Below, piece after piece: positions 12,115 through 22,099 of a stretch of DNA of 64,000 bases. Numbering within the stretch: position 1 is the stretch's first letter; every line of letters begins with the position of its first letter. The notes below the pieces were generated by a model. The model did no database searches. It saw only the letters and a program-made list of their open reading frames with translations, and was not told the origin of the DNA. A program made the translations under genes and the position numbers. Source of the DNA: Arthonia radiata. Its lineage: Eukaryota; Ascomycota; Arthoniomycetes; Arthoniales; Arthoniaceae. The stretch spans positions 62,001 through 126,000 of the forward strand of contig PSQN01000005.1 in the NCBI GenBank assembly GCA_002989075.1. Reading direction: 5' to 3'.

Positions 12115-12646
12115 AAATAGACTCAATTGGAGAAAAGTGCCAGAAGGCTGGTAGGAGTAGCTACGGTGTCGTCTGATGACACGGTGTCCCTATAATGCTC
12201 ATCTTGTCTCGTGGCCTGCGACGACCGCACTACCAGAGCAGTTCGTATAAAGATGCGCGTCAGTAAGCCCCATGCCGTGCTCAGATGTGTGCCAAAGATT
12301 GATGAATCGAGCGTCGCCGGATGTGAAACAAGCTCCGCATTGCAGGCAGATGCATCTCAGGATGCAACTGTTTGCGCTCATCCAGATATGAGCCAAGAAC
12401 GGCTGGAAACAGCGAGTCGTTCAGCGTTGAAAAAACGCTACAGATGCGGATCTTTCCAAATACAGATATACGCTCTAACGTACTTGTCCGCATACAGTAC
12501 CATAACGCTGTCATCTACATACGCTACTCGGATCAAAACGCCTCGAGAAGTTCACGTTTGTACCTGCAAGTACTCTGAACTATTTTCCAGCATGCTTAAT
12601 TTTGAATGAACTCTTTTACTACTCATACCGCCTGTCAACCGACATC
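12115..12646. other. intergenic, no clear feature
   Basis: About 530 bp with overlapping short frames only. No promoter motif stands out ahead of the small gene that follows. Confidence 0.4.
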
Positions 12647-12972
12647 ATGAACTTTGGCCTACCATTTCTTGACAGTGATCACGAATTCCACCAGCTCCTT
12701 CGACAGACAATCGAACAAACAGAAAAAGAGATCCAAGCAGGGACGTGGAAGCCCGAAGACAATGGCATCAAGTACAACGGCCATGACGTGCCACAGATGA
12801 ATCAAAAAGCGCAGCAGCTTCTGAAGGTAAGTCGGCTTTTGGTCTCCCGGCGAACTAGCGGTCTGGCGAACCCAGCCTAATGTAGCTGATGCGTTTTCAG
12901 GCGCAGCACGAACATGTACAAAAGCCCTTTCATCACCATCTACCCCGAGCACCTAGTGAACACTCAGGATAG
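12647..12972 (+). CDS. small orphan protein, 83 residues, 2 exons
   Basis: I do not recognise this gene. Exon 1 is 12647-12826 (60 codons, phase 0) and exon 2 is 12901-12972; the 74-nt intron has a GTAAGT donor, a GCTGAT branch-like site and a TTTTCAG acceptor. Exon 1 starts MNFGLPFLDSDHEFHQ and is charged and Gln-rich, predicted helical (RQTIEQTEKEIQAG). The tail is histidine rich (KPFHHHLPR). No signal peptide, membrane segment or cysteines. The canonical intron joining two in-phase frames is the main support. It sits with another small two-exon orphan 600 bp downstream on the same strand. A chance frame cannot be excluded. Confidence 0.5.
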
Positions 12973-13576
12973 CCAAGTGTTAGAGTCACCCTGACTCTCT
13001 GAACGGATTGACGAGTGCCTGGAATGACCGTTCGCGCAGTATAGATAAGGTGCAGTCATCACCTTATTGATCGGCATATGGCTACGAATGGTGTAAGCTC
13101 TTCGGAATACACATGCTCTGACCGCGCCAGAGGTCTCAAAGCTGCACCGTGGTCTTGCTTGCTGGCTTGATGCACATATCTTCAGAAAGTTTTTCCAGGT
13201 ACTGGACCGCGCCGTGGCAGTTTTTTCGTCTCCAAGGGCCGGCCCCACCACACTGAATTAGGTGTGATTTGCGACAGTATGTCCTGGACCCCAAAGATTG
13301 TCATATCAACCAAGTCCATTGTGCGACAGCGCCTTGTCGAGGCGTCCCGTTTGGTGATCTGGCCAGATGAAACGTAAACGGTGAACATTTCAGAACGCGC
13401 TGTAAACTAGTGCTTGCCACCAAAGGCAACTGCTTGCCATCAAGTCAGCTTCGTAGATCACAAATCGGAGATAGAGGCGACTCCGAAGGCGGCGGTGTCG
13501 ACACCTTGAGAGACTACAACGCATTAACTCATTCGTCCGTGGCAAGACATTGATAACAATCAGGCAAGAGCCAACA

Positions 13577-14014
13577 ATGCCTTACAAAGACGAAACTCGA
13601 GCGGTGAGGGGCTCTTGTAGCTTCGGTGAATGGGAAGTAATGCCCACTGCGCATACCCATTTGAACATTATTCGTCTTGGTTACCAAGAAAAATGGACCG
13701 ACGAAGTCCTCGGAAAGATCGAAAGCCTTTACGAGAAGCATAAAGATGAGATCAATCGCAATGGACAGTGTATGTTCGCTATCGTGTCTCACGAATTGAT
13801 CACTGTCAGAGAGTAGGTTACTACGTTCTTCCCCTTTGGACGAGGTGTTGCTGCCGAGAACCAAAGAAGTTCAGGTGCACGTCCACGACACGACGGTCAA
13901 GCCAGCTGACCAACACTCGCTTGTAGGAAAAGGTTCGCTGTCGGCTTTCACCCGAACCGTCAGCATTATGAAAGCCGGAACGAGGCCTATGTTGCGAAAG
14001 ACTTCTTGATGTAG
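13577..14014 (+). CDS. small orphan protein, about 107 residues, 2 exons
   Basis: Exon 1 is 13577-13812 from ATG (MPYKDETRAVRGSC), exon 2 is 13927-14014. The 114-nt intron has a GTAGGT donor, a GCTGAC branch-like site and a TTGTAG acceptor, and the join restores one frame (VRE/KRFAVGFHPNRQHYES). Exon 1 holds a coiled, charged stretch (KIESLYEKHKDEINRN). It ends DFLM. I recognise no family; there is no signal peptide or membrane segment. The composition on both sides of the splice looks protein coding, so I consider it a real lineage-restricted gene, but homologues were not checked. A further 3' exon beyond 14014 is possible (a charged frame lies at 14055-14230). Confidence 0.5.
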
Positions 14015-14838
14015 TACGGTGCCGAGGCAATTGGAAACGCTGCTGTGGTGGGCGATAGGCAGAGACACATCGATCTCCAAAAGTTGCGCATGCGGGAGAT
14101 AGGGCCAGTCGAGAGAGCTTGGAATTGCAGCAGATGCTACGCTGTTTACCTCATGGCGAGTGTAAGGTCGAATGTGACTGGACGGCTCGGGAAGACAGAG
14201 GGCATTCACGCAAAGGTGGGTGGGTGGAGGTAGGTGCAGACCTTGAGAGGACATTTCTCGCGCTATACCTACTCAGTGCATGCATGCCAAGGCTTAGGCC
14301 AAGCGTCCGTGTAATACCAAATCTGCGTCTCTAAAACTTTCTCTTCTTCTGCTTCTTTAACAACAAGACCGCCAACTCAAATCATCGTCAGCCGCTACAT
14401 CGCTCGACTGACGGTTCCGAAGCGCAGGTCAAGATAGAACTTCCACTCGTAAAACGGTCACCGTGAGAGTCGCTCCAGAGCTGGCCACCATGAGACGGTA
14501 ACCACCAAAAAGTTGGAACATCCCTAGCACACGAAGCGTATGTTGTTCCATCCAGTTTTGATACCAAGTTTCGTACACTCGATGAAGAAGATTCAACTCT
14601 GGTAATCTTAAACCTCAGCCGCTCCCCACACTGGCGCTCAACGCGCCTTGCTGGTTGAGCTTGATGATGCTTGGCAAAGTCTGAGCGTGTCCACAGTAGC
14701 GAGAACAGTTGAAGGAAATAGGTATGGCCATTCGCTGATACGTGATAGCTAGCTTGAATAAAATCATCTCACGTACTTTTTCAATCTCCACGTTGGCCAC
14801 TCCAGATCCTTGTGAATCTCCAGATCCTATCCATCCTC
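14015..14838. other. intergenic, about 0.8 kb
   Basis: Contains short frames on both strands, one at 14055-14233 (plus) with charged residues that might be an extra exon of the preceding orphan. Otherwise nothing supportable. Confidence 0.35.
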
Positions 14839-15654
14839 ATGCGCGCCACCACACGACAAACACGCCTGGCCGGCAGTCGCATTTTGAACACATTATTTTA
14901 TCAAAACAGTCGCAGAGGCGGTCGCTTCGCTTCGTCGGCAGCTGAAAAACAGTCACGTGTGGAGCGCATAAACAATCGACGTGAGTCCTACTGAGCTTGA
15001 CTTGCCCCATAGTCAACATGACTGACAAGCATGTAAGTTCCCAACTGGCTCTCTCGATACACTTCGGCACTTAGACATGCGCCCATTTCGCATATCTCGG
15101 CTTTCTTGATCCTGCACGAGTTGACAGCCATCATCCCTTTGCTCTCCCTGGCAGCAACCTTCCACTACACCCAGTGGCTTCCGCCTTTCATAAGTGAATG
15201 GAAATGGGTGAGCGACGGCGTGCAGAAGTTTGGCAATTACTTCCGCCGCAAGGGCTGGATTGACGCGCAAGACGACCCCAATCAACCTAGAAAGTTCAAA
15301 GATCGGTGGTGGGGTCGAAGTGAGAAGGGAACCAAGATTGTGGTTGAGTGAGTCAAGCGTCTTTTGTCCTGCGATCCTCTTTGCTCACAGTGGTCCAGAG
15401 TTGCAACGGCATGGGCCCTCACCAAAGTTCTTTTGCCCATACGCATACCGCTTAGTGTTTGGGCAACGCCGTGGTTCGCACGCACCTTTATTATCGGTCC
15501 AGCAAGTAGGTTCCGAGGACTCTTCAAACGTTCAGCTCCTGGCAAGCCAAGCGCAACTTCTGCTGGCTCTCCTGCTGGCTCCCTTGCTGGCTCTCCTGCT
15601 GCAGGCACAGGGGCCACTGGGGCCAACGTACTCCCAGCGTCGAAAAAGCCTTAG
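14839..15654 (+). CDS. mitochondrial membrane protein with FLILHELT motif (Mrx11-like)
   Basis: Likely exon 1 is 14839-14980, an Arg/Ser-rich mitochondrial presequence starting MRATTRQTRLAGSR and ending at a strong GTGAGT donor. The exon from 15075 to 15347 carries HAPISHISAFLILHELTA and WLPPFISEWKWV; a 51-nt intron (15348-15398) leads to the last exon 15399-15654 with VATAWALTKVLLPIR and WATPWFART, then a Gly/Ala/Ser/Pro tail. Two hydrophobic segments suggest an inner-membrane protein of the fungal FLILHELTA family, related in layout to yeast Mrx11; its function is unknown. The link between exon 1 and the 15075 exon is unsettled: a 20-nt exon at about 15017-15036 between good splice sites leaves the phase off by one. 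The last two exons are secure. Confidence 0.7.
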
Positions 15655-15755
15655 TGTTTGATAAACTTGTCAATCATACGATAAAGGCAGCGTTCTATCG
15701 TGAGTGGTGAGTCCTGCAGTTTTCAGAAATGACTATCACCGTTACAAGCGACGAT

Positions 15756-16481
15756 TCAGGTGATCTCTCGAGCGCCGGGTGGAATCCCAGTTTGGCTATG
15801 CATTCGCGACGCCATGAACCGCATAATTGGAAGCATTTCGTCGCGGCTCGTAGCCATACCATCTCCAGGTCTCTTCCATTGAGTGAACGTCACCGAGGCG
15901 AAGGCATCCCTGATCGTGTTGGCAGCACCAATAGATATTGCAGACTTGGACGTGCCATGAGCAACCAGCACAGGCGTTTGTGCTTTGCTACTTGAATCAC
16001 TCACAACACTAGCCGGCAGTGGGCCTCCTAGGGTGATGACACCACCGAGTTCCTGACCATCCAGGGACTTTGCGACATTCAAGGCCACCATTCCGCCTTG
16101 CCCAAGCCCAAACATGTATATTTGACGAGATCGAAAGCCGCACTTCTCGATCAGAACCGTTTCGATCACATCCTTGACCAGCTTTGAAGATTTGCTGAAA
16201 CCTGTGTCCATATCCATGTGGCCGCTCGCTTGGTCGAAAATGATATCGTCACCCCAATGATACCCCTGCAGGTCGAAGGGCAGTGCAGCACGCCCTTGTA
16301 ATGCGATTGATACCGTCTCTGGGAGGTTGAGTCTCTGGCCTAGTGACCCGAAATTGTCGGCATTGTCTCCAATTCCATGGAGCATCAGCAGGACATTGAC
16401 CGGCGCCTTTCCATCCGTTGGCCGGCTGATCTTGACGACGCAGTTGCTAGGAAATATCTCATCGGTGAGTGTTTTTGGCAT
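15756..16481 (-). CDS. alpha/beta hydrolase, carboxylesterase/acyl-thioesterase type
   Basis: A single frame of 241 residues starting MPKTLTDEIF at 16481. It has the oxyanion motif LMLHGIGDNADNF, the nucleophile elbow GLGQGG in which the usual serine is replaced by Gln, an acidic/His region VLVAHGTSKSAIS and a C-terminal basic stretch. It resembles the phospholipase/carboxylesterase family (Abhydrolase_2: acyl-protein thioesterase, yeast YDL057W-like). Length fits a single small hydrolase domain. Because the expected G-x-S-x-G serine reads as G-L-G-Q-G, catalytic activity is doubtful; it could be a non-catalytic homologue. It converges with the FLILHELT gene with only 101 bp between stops. 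Confidence 0.78.
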   Translation of the reverse strand: MPKTLTDEIFPSNCVVKISRPTDGKAPVNVLLMLHGIGDNADNFGSLGQRLNLPETVSIALQGRAALPFDLQGYHWGDDIIFDQASGHMDMDTGFSKSSKLVKDVIETVLIEKCGFRSRQIYMFGLGQGGMVALNVAKSLDGQELGGVITLGGPLPASVVSDSSSKAQTPVLVAHGTSKSAISIGAANTIRDAFASVTFTQWKRPGDGMATSRDEMLPIMRFMASRMHSQTGIPPGAREIT

Positions 16482-17303
16482 CCTGACACCAGATCACGAT
16501 TGCAAGGAGATACCGTCGTTGCTTGGGACTTTCAGAGCCAACGGAATCATCGACAGAAGCGCTCAGACGTCATTTGCTTCAGCCACGGTATGTGGCGGTG
16601 CGAGAACTGAGTCAGCTGTGCATGTTGACAGAAGCTTGGAAAGCTTGTCTTCCTTGGCCAGATCGACTGTGCCTGCCAAGATTCAATATCAACATGCTTG
16701 AATTGCTGAGTACGTCCCATGCACCGCAATACCGGGGTTCATCACTGCCCCTGAGCTCCGGCTCGAGCAAGCTGAGCCCATAGGTCTCGCTTCGAGTACA
16801 CGTCATGGCCACAGCATTCAGCGGGCGAAGAGTCAGCTTCAATACATATGTGCACTGCGTGTGCCAATGGCGAAGCTATTCTGTAACGACGCCTTTTCTT
16901 TAGTAAGTGTGAGTAGTACATTCCAAGCGATCATGAAAGACGTAGAAGGATGTGGGGAGCAAAGCACAGCACCAGCAAGTGCTAGCGCCCGAGGAATTAA
17001 CAAGCCCGGACCGATCTCGCCACTAGAAGACAAATCGAGCAATTTGAAGCTCATCGTGCAAACCCTGCAGACGCTGCGCTTGCACACATAAGCCACAACT
17101 TACGTATGCATGTGGGGCTCCGTGTGTTTGTGCCTGCAATGGCATCACTGCCTGTTTCACCTACCCCTCTGTAGCTTATAAAATTTCTCCTTGGCCTTTT
17201 CTTCTTCCTTACACACAACACGAATTCAGTCCCCTTGAATAGCAAAATTCCAAGCTCAACTCAACCACATTCTCCAATCAGCCAGACCGATCAGTCAGCA
17301 AAC
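16482..17303. other. divergent promoter region, about 0.8 kb
   Basis: Lies between the minus-strand hydrolase and the plus-strand CipC-like gene. A TATA box precedes the CipC-like gene (listed separately). A frame from 16867 to 17091 (MAKLFCNDAFSL) is short and unsupported. Confidence 0.45.
17177..17182 (+). promoter_or_regulatory. TATA box of the CipC-like gene
   Basis: TATAAA lies about 125 bp upstream of the start codon at 17304, followed by a pyrimidine-rich stretch (ctccttggccttttcttcttcc), the usual arrangement of strongly inducible fungal promoters. Confidence 0.5.
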
Positions 17304-17863
17304 ATGTGGGGCAAAGACTTCGGTATGTATACACCACTCCTATCAACCCTTGCTTTCGAGCACGACCTCGCCCTCGAGCATATCAAACGCAACATGGACT
17401 AACAGACCATCTCTTAGACGACTCTCGTCAGGACTACCAAAATGGTCACGACGAGAACAAGCCCAGCCTTGGCTACGAAGCCGTCGGCGCGGGTGCTGGC
17501 TTCGGCGCCGTGAAATTATTCGAGGATTACCAGCGCAAAGAGGGCAACCCCACCCCGCACGCCAAAGCGTACGAGTTTCTCGGCGCCATGGCCGGTCTCG
17601 AAGTCGACCGTCTCGCTCAGACCAAGGGTGCCGACTGGATGGACAATCGTGAGGACCGTGAGCGCGCCAAGGAGGATGCTGGCAAACACGCTCGCGACCT
17701 CTACGACAGCCACTACCGCGGCGAGAACGACAGCGACAATGACCAGTACGACCCCAACCGTCGCGAGGCCCCACGTGCGATCCGTGACCACTTCGGAGAC
17801 GACTTCCAGAACAGTAATTATGGTGACTACCATGGTGACAACTACCGCAACTACGGCAACTAA
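17304..17863 (+). CDS. CipC-like stress/antibiotic-response protein (DUF3759)
   Basis: Exon 1 is only 19 nt (17304-17322, MWGKDF + 1 nt), then a 95-nt intron (17323-17417) and exon 2 to 17863; about 154 residues. The core SLGYEAVGAGAGFGAVKLFE, HAKAYEFLGAMAGLEVDRL and TKGADWMD matches the DUF3759/CipC domain (concanamycin-induced protein C of Aspergillus), small cytosolic proteins induced by antibiotics, stress and in planta growth; biochemical function unknown. The C-terminus is an unusual Asp/Asn/Tyr/Gly-rich tail (DNDQYDPNRR, YGDYHGDNYRNYGN), likely disordered. A TATA box upstream fits inducible expression. Confidence 0.85.
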
Positions 17864-18191
17864 GCGTCTGACGGCGCTGCTTCTGCCTTGAGACAATTGG
17901 TGAGCTGGTCAGTTGTCTGCAGCAGCGACGCCCTCACTAGATCAAGCTGCTTGCCCATGTGGCTCCGATGTTAGCATCGCAGATCCAGCGGCAGACACCA
18001 TCTGATAAAGTCATGAATGAAATGATCAACAGTACCATTGAGCTGTCACTGTCTAGAGTATGCGTCCATGACCGTGCACATGCCATCGCGTCTAGCTTAC
18101 GAGTGCCCCTTCGCTATGCTAACTAACAAGCTTGCAGATTCAAAGCTGCCTTCAATACGCCTCAGACGTCCTATGTTAGTCGTCACCGCAT
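17864..18191. other. intergenic between convergent genes
   Basis: About 330 bp of 3' flank for the CipC-like and AIG2-like genes. No feature seen. Confidence 0.4.
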
Positions 18192-18881
18192 CTAAACAGC
18201 CCCATTCACCTTCTCATCAAACCCACCACCGACCGCGCGTCCGCCAGTCGGATCCTTTCCCTCGTCCTCCCTCTTCACAGCTTCATCCACCTCCTCAAAC
18301 TCCCCCTCCCTCTCCGCCTCCGTCCCCGCCCACCGCCAAAGCTTCTCCCTCACAAACTCAGCAAAATCCCACTCTTCCTCTTCCAGATCCTCCACAGGAT
18401 CATTCCACACATACGTCGCCGTCTCGATCTCGCCCTCTTCCAACTCATCCTCTTGCGGCGGCGGCGCATCGGGCCCTCCATTGTGCGCCTGCGTTCCCGG
18501 TGGCAGCTTCGGCGCGTCCTTCTTACTCTTCTTCTTGCTCGCCTTGGCCTCCCCGCCCTTCTGCTTCTTAATAAGCCGAACCTTGATATTGCGGCGCTCG
18601 TACATCGAACCTTCGAATGTATCCAGTCGGAAGACGTCGCTCTTGTTCAGCCCTTCCACGTAGGTGCCGCGCACAACGCTGCCTTTCGCCGGCATGATCG
18701 CAGGGAAGTCTGCGTACCGGACGCGGTGACGGCGGTGGTCGCGAAGGAGGGCCGAGCGGGTCGTGAAGGAGGAGGGTGGCCGGGACGTGACGCGCGTGAG
18801 GACGGCGGGGGACATGAGCGTGCCGTAGAAGAAGGCGGTGGTGGGGGAGGGTGCGGAGGGGTCGGCGGGGCGGGCTGCCAT
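18192..18881 (-). CDS. AIG2/gamma-glutamylcyclotransferase-fold protein
   Basis: One frame of 229 residues from ATG 18881 (MAARPADPSAPSP). The fold signature AFFYGTLMSP is the substrate loop of the GGCT/AIG2 superfamily; GSVVRGTYVEGL and DTFEGSMYERR follow, the latter holding the conserved Glu of GGACT-type enzymes. A Lys-rich linker (KKQKKGGEAKASKKK type) and an acidic C-terminal helical segment (EDLEEEEWDFAEFVREKLW) are typical of fungal AIG2-like proteins. Possible roles are cyclotransfer of gamma-glutamyl amines or ADP-ribose-like chemistry; the substrate is not known for the fungal group. An in-frame TTG upstream is ignored. No introns. Confidence 0.85.
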   Translation of the reverse strand: MAARPADPSAPSPTTAFFYGTLMSPAVLTRVTSRPPSSFTTRSALLRDHRRHRVRYADFPAIMPAKGSVVRGTYVEGLNKSDVFRLDTFEGSMYERRNIKVRLIKKQKGGEAKASKKKSKKDAPKLPPGTQAHNGGPDAPPPQEDELEEGEIETATYVWNDPVEDLEEEEWDFAEFVREKLWRWAGTEAEREGEFEEVDEAVKREDEGKDPTGGRAVGGGFDEKVNGAV

Positions 18882-19539
18882 TGTGTGGAGGCTGTAGAGG
18901 GGTTTGTAGAGATATCTGGTTAAAGGCGATGAATTCAATTTTGATCTGAGTAGCTCGGTCGCGAAAATGGCTTGTTGCGTTATGCGTGGAAGGGTTCTGG
19001 GAAATTATATGAGGTGGGTTGAGGAGCTGATAAGAAATTATCTGGGAAATCAGAAGGCGTCGGCAAGCTGCGTTGGGTGAGATGATGGTGATGAAGAGTT
19101 CGACAAGCGCTTCCACTAAGGAGGCAACACGTAGACCTCTTGGAATGTAGAGGCTTGCCTGTTGCCTGGGCCTCCTCGTGCTTGCTCACTATTATTCATA
19201 CCAAAGCTTTGTACTCTAGTCATCTCTTGGCATTTTCACATGTCAATATGCCAATGCCAGGCGCCGAAGTCCTTGATTCTCCTGCGTTTTAATACAACCA
19301 CGCATTCCGCTGCCATTGGTGTCTGAAAATGAGCGGTCCGGGCCCTGGATCATTCTCCTATTTGTATATGCTTGTACATGGCATGCATGCCACTCTATCT
19401 GTCAAGATGCTTACCAAATTCCTGCAAGGAGTTTCACCAGCCTACAAAGCCTGAAGCCATAAAATCATCCCACAGACAGAGCTCCAGGCGCTCAAGTTGC
19501 CAAAGCCATGTAGTCTCGCAGCAGACCCTGTAGCTTGCG
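18882..19539. other. intergenic, upstream of the AIG2-like gene
   Basis: About 660 bp. Frames here are short; no element recognised. Confidence 0.4.
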
Positions 19540-19788
19540 TCAAGCTAGAGGTTGGCGCTGATCGAGTTGCAATATGCGGACCGATCCAGTAGAAGTCACT
19601 GTACTGCCATCGATGACGGTGGAACCGTTGCTCGCGATACTGACCACGTGTCCGCTGCTTGTCGATGCCAAGTTCCCCTTCGAAGCATTCAAGCTAGCGG
19701 CATTGGACGCCTTTGGTAAAATATGCGTGGAGCTACCATCTACAATTAGACCTTGCCCATCAGGAGATCGTGCCATCTCCAGTTGCAA
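19540..19788 (-). pseudogene. fragment of a repetitive secreted/adhesin-type fungal protein
   Basis: The minus-strand frame has an ATG at 19776 (MARSPDGQGLIVDGSS) and runs through alternating Ser/Thr/Gly/Val stretches such as SIASNGSTVIDGSTVTSTG. Such strings of short beta-type repeats (DG-S-T-V) are common at the C-termini of fungal secreted and wall proteins. No signal peptide, no start context and no upstream partner exon was found; the frame is closed just upstream by a stop. I read it as a stray fragment or last exon of a decayed gene rather than a whole one; it could also be a chance frame. Confidence 0.33.
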
Positions 19789-21040
19789 CGATGTCAGTCA
19801 GCAACGCGTATCCACACGTTGTCGACCCTACGACGATGCAAGCTCGCACAAGAGGACGAGAGAACATAAGATTGAGGAGAGGAAGTAGCATCTTGACAAT
19901 ACTGCGTCTTGGGGGCGAGGCTTTGCATCCTCAGCTATTAGAATAGACGCCCGCATATGAAGGGAAGTTGGGGCCATTCAAATGATGTGAAGGACCAATG
20001 GGCTGGCTGTGGCCCAAGCCTTGGAGCATGAACCCACGCAAGGGCGTGGGAAGTAGACAATAGGCCAGTAGAATGAGCGCTGGCGCTCTGTACAACACCT
20101 GATGCCTTTTGCAGCTAAGATTGTGGGGGCGTATATTTGCTTACTGTTACATCGGACGCCTATAATGCGAACGGGAGACCGAATCCAGTCTGACAAGGGG
20201 ACGTTGTGGCAGCGTATGGGCAGATGTAGGGATGGGAAGCATCGATGAAGCATTGATGCGAGCACACGCAGAAATTGGAGTCGTGGAGTGCAAGCATCCG
20301 TGGGTCGAAGCGCTTCCAGTTGAATCGATCTTAGCTTGGGTATCGGACCTCGTCAAATCGACAAAGGATAGAGACGGTCACGCTGGTTGTGGCAGCATCG
20401 AGGGTCGTGGTCTTCGTAAAACAAGAGTGTCGCCGGGAATGGAAGAGCCTGACAGTCTGAGAATGGAAGGAAAGGAAGGCGCGCTGGAGCCGTTTTGCGA
20501 TCCAAGCTCAAAACTCACGTGACCCTCACCCGCTTCTGCCTTCCCGAGGCTTTGACTGCAAGGATTTCCTTGCTCGTCTATGACTACTCAATCGCCGCGG
20601 ATCTTAGCGCCCCAAAATCACATAGTAACTTGATCCCAAAAAGGGTATCTTGACTATGATTTCTATCTCAAGGGCCAAGCGCAGAAGAAAACAGCATTGC
20701 AGTGCCAACGAGCCCATCGAGGATGGAAGCATCTGCAGTGTATAAACGGAGATCTAATAGCGGTCTCCCGGCCACTTTCGTTTGGAATTCGCAGTACGAA
20801 ATGATAGTGGACCGGAGGCCTGCATGGGTGAGAATATCAAGGTGATGATCTCTGACTTATAGCCTAAAGTGACGCTGTCATTGATCTGACGAGTGAGAGA
20901 GGGAAATGGTGAAACGAATTTTTAAATGAGTGTCTTCGGCCCTCACACTCACACGAGACGCCACTTCTTACCTACTTGTATCTCGCAAACCCCCATAGGC
21001 ACCGTCAGCACTGCCGTTGGCGCAGAGGCTGCATGCCGTC
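19789..21040. other. intergenic, about 1.25 kb
   Basis: Contains one plus frame at 20232-20522 (MGSIDEALMRAHAEIGVVE...) that has fair composition but no supporting splice site or family. Nothing else supportable. Confidence 0.35.
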
Positions 21041-21378
21041 CTATTTGCCCTTGCTCTTCCCACCGCTGCTCTCTCCCTTCTTAATCTCCTTGAAGTTGCC
21101 TGCCGCCTGCTGCCGCTTGAGCCTGGCGATGTCAGCAAAGGTGTTTTCACCAGTAAGCTCTAGAAAGGCACATACTCCGCATTATGCTCTTTCGTAATGT
21201 CATCAAGCTGCTTTTGGTAGTCCCCATCTTTGACTTCCATGTCGTGATACTGATCTGCTTGGTTGTCCGTCATTTCGCGGCCAGAAAAGTGAGACATGAA
21301 GCTGGCCATCGTGCTCTTATGTTGCTTATGTTCGGCGGTGACTTTTGAGTGACGTTGAAGGATTTCGACGAGACCCAT
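21041..21378 (-). CDS. small charged protein, 94 residues, 2 exons
   Basis: Exon 1 is 21378-21176 and exon 2 is 21122-21041; the 53-nt intron (GTATGT...GCTGAC...CCAG) joins in phase. The protein starts MGLVEILQRHSKVTAEHKQH and contains HFSGREMTDNQADQYHDMEV, then a Lys/Glu-rich helix (DITKEHNAELKRQQAAGN) and ends GGKSKGK. It is soluble and predicted helical, without cysteines or signal peptide. I do not recognise a named family. The well-formed intron and restored frame make a real gene likely. It stands alone between intergenic stretches. Confidence 0.6.
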
Positions 21379-21886
21379 TGCTGCGAATGATGAAGAGATT
21401 GATATAATTGGGCAGATGACGAGATTGGATCTAGTTGGTACGCTGTAGTATTGAAATCTGACGGGAGTGTGATTTTGTGTAGTACTGTCAACTGTTGTTT
21501 CGATGGTCCTCTTTGTCTGTTCTTCGTGCTAAATGCTGGGCGCTGGAGCGCATTTTATGCTCGACGAAGCATCAACAATACTTGACACGTCTTCTGCGCT
21601 CTGTAATACTGCCACGTCGCTGGAAACCTGTCAAGTGCTGCGACGTTGATCAGCATAAGGGGGTCGAGTATTGCTGCCACGTACCTGTTAGAGTTGTGTG
21701 ACGAGTAAGCCTAGGCATCACTAATCGTGCCGCGCGATTGGTGTGCTGCGAGCAACTCATTGGTCTTCGACACGTACGCCAACGTTACGGATGTTACTTG
21801 GTTGGAGCCTTGGACTGGGTTAAAATGCGCAACCAATTATTGGGCTGCAGAGAATCCGCTTTCATCCACATCTTCCGTTCCGGTCA
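21379..21886. other. intergenic, about 0.5 kb
   Basis: Upstream flank of the small charged protein. No motif recognised. Confidence 0.35.
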
Positions 21887-22099
21887 ATGAAGGTTAGACT
21901 TAGAGAGTTATTCGAATCGAGGCTCAATCTGATGGTCATCTCCCAGCATCGTGAATGCTTACGGCAAGTGTTGGATCGAGTACTCGAGCTCTCTGCCTTG
22001 CAACGTTTCATCTTAGCATGTGAGTCAGAAGAATGTGAATATAGGGCTCAAATTGCCCTAAATGACGTGTCAGATGCGTCGCTGATTTTGAACGCATAA
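21887..22099 (+). CDS. doubtful small ORF, 70 residues
   Basis: ATG 21887 opens a frame starting MKVRLRELFESRLNLMVI with a Leu/Arg/Glu-rich, helix-like run (LRQVLDRVLELSALQRFI) to a stop at 22097-22099. Its composition is more protein-like than the surrounding frames. No family recognised. It could be an exon: a GTGAGT at 22021 would make an in-frame splice to a GTGTCAG near 22074. It overlaps the start of the next frame. Confidence 0.28.
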   Translation: MKVRLRELFESRLNLMVISQHRECLRQVLDRVLELSALQRFILACESEECEYRAQIALNDVSDASLILNA

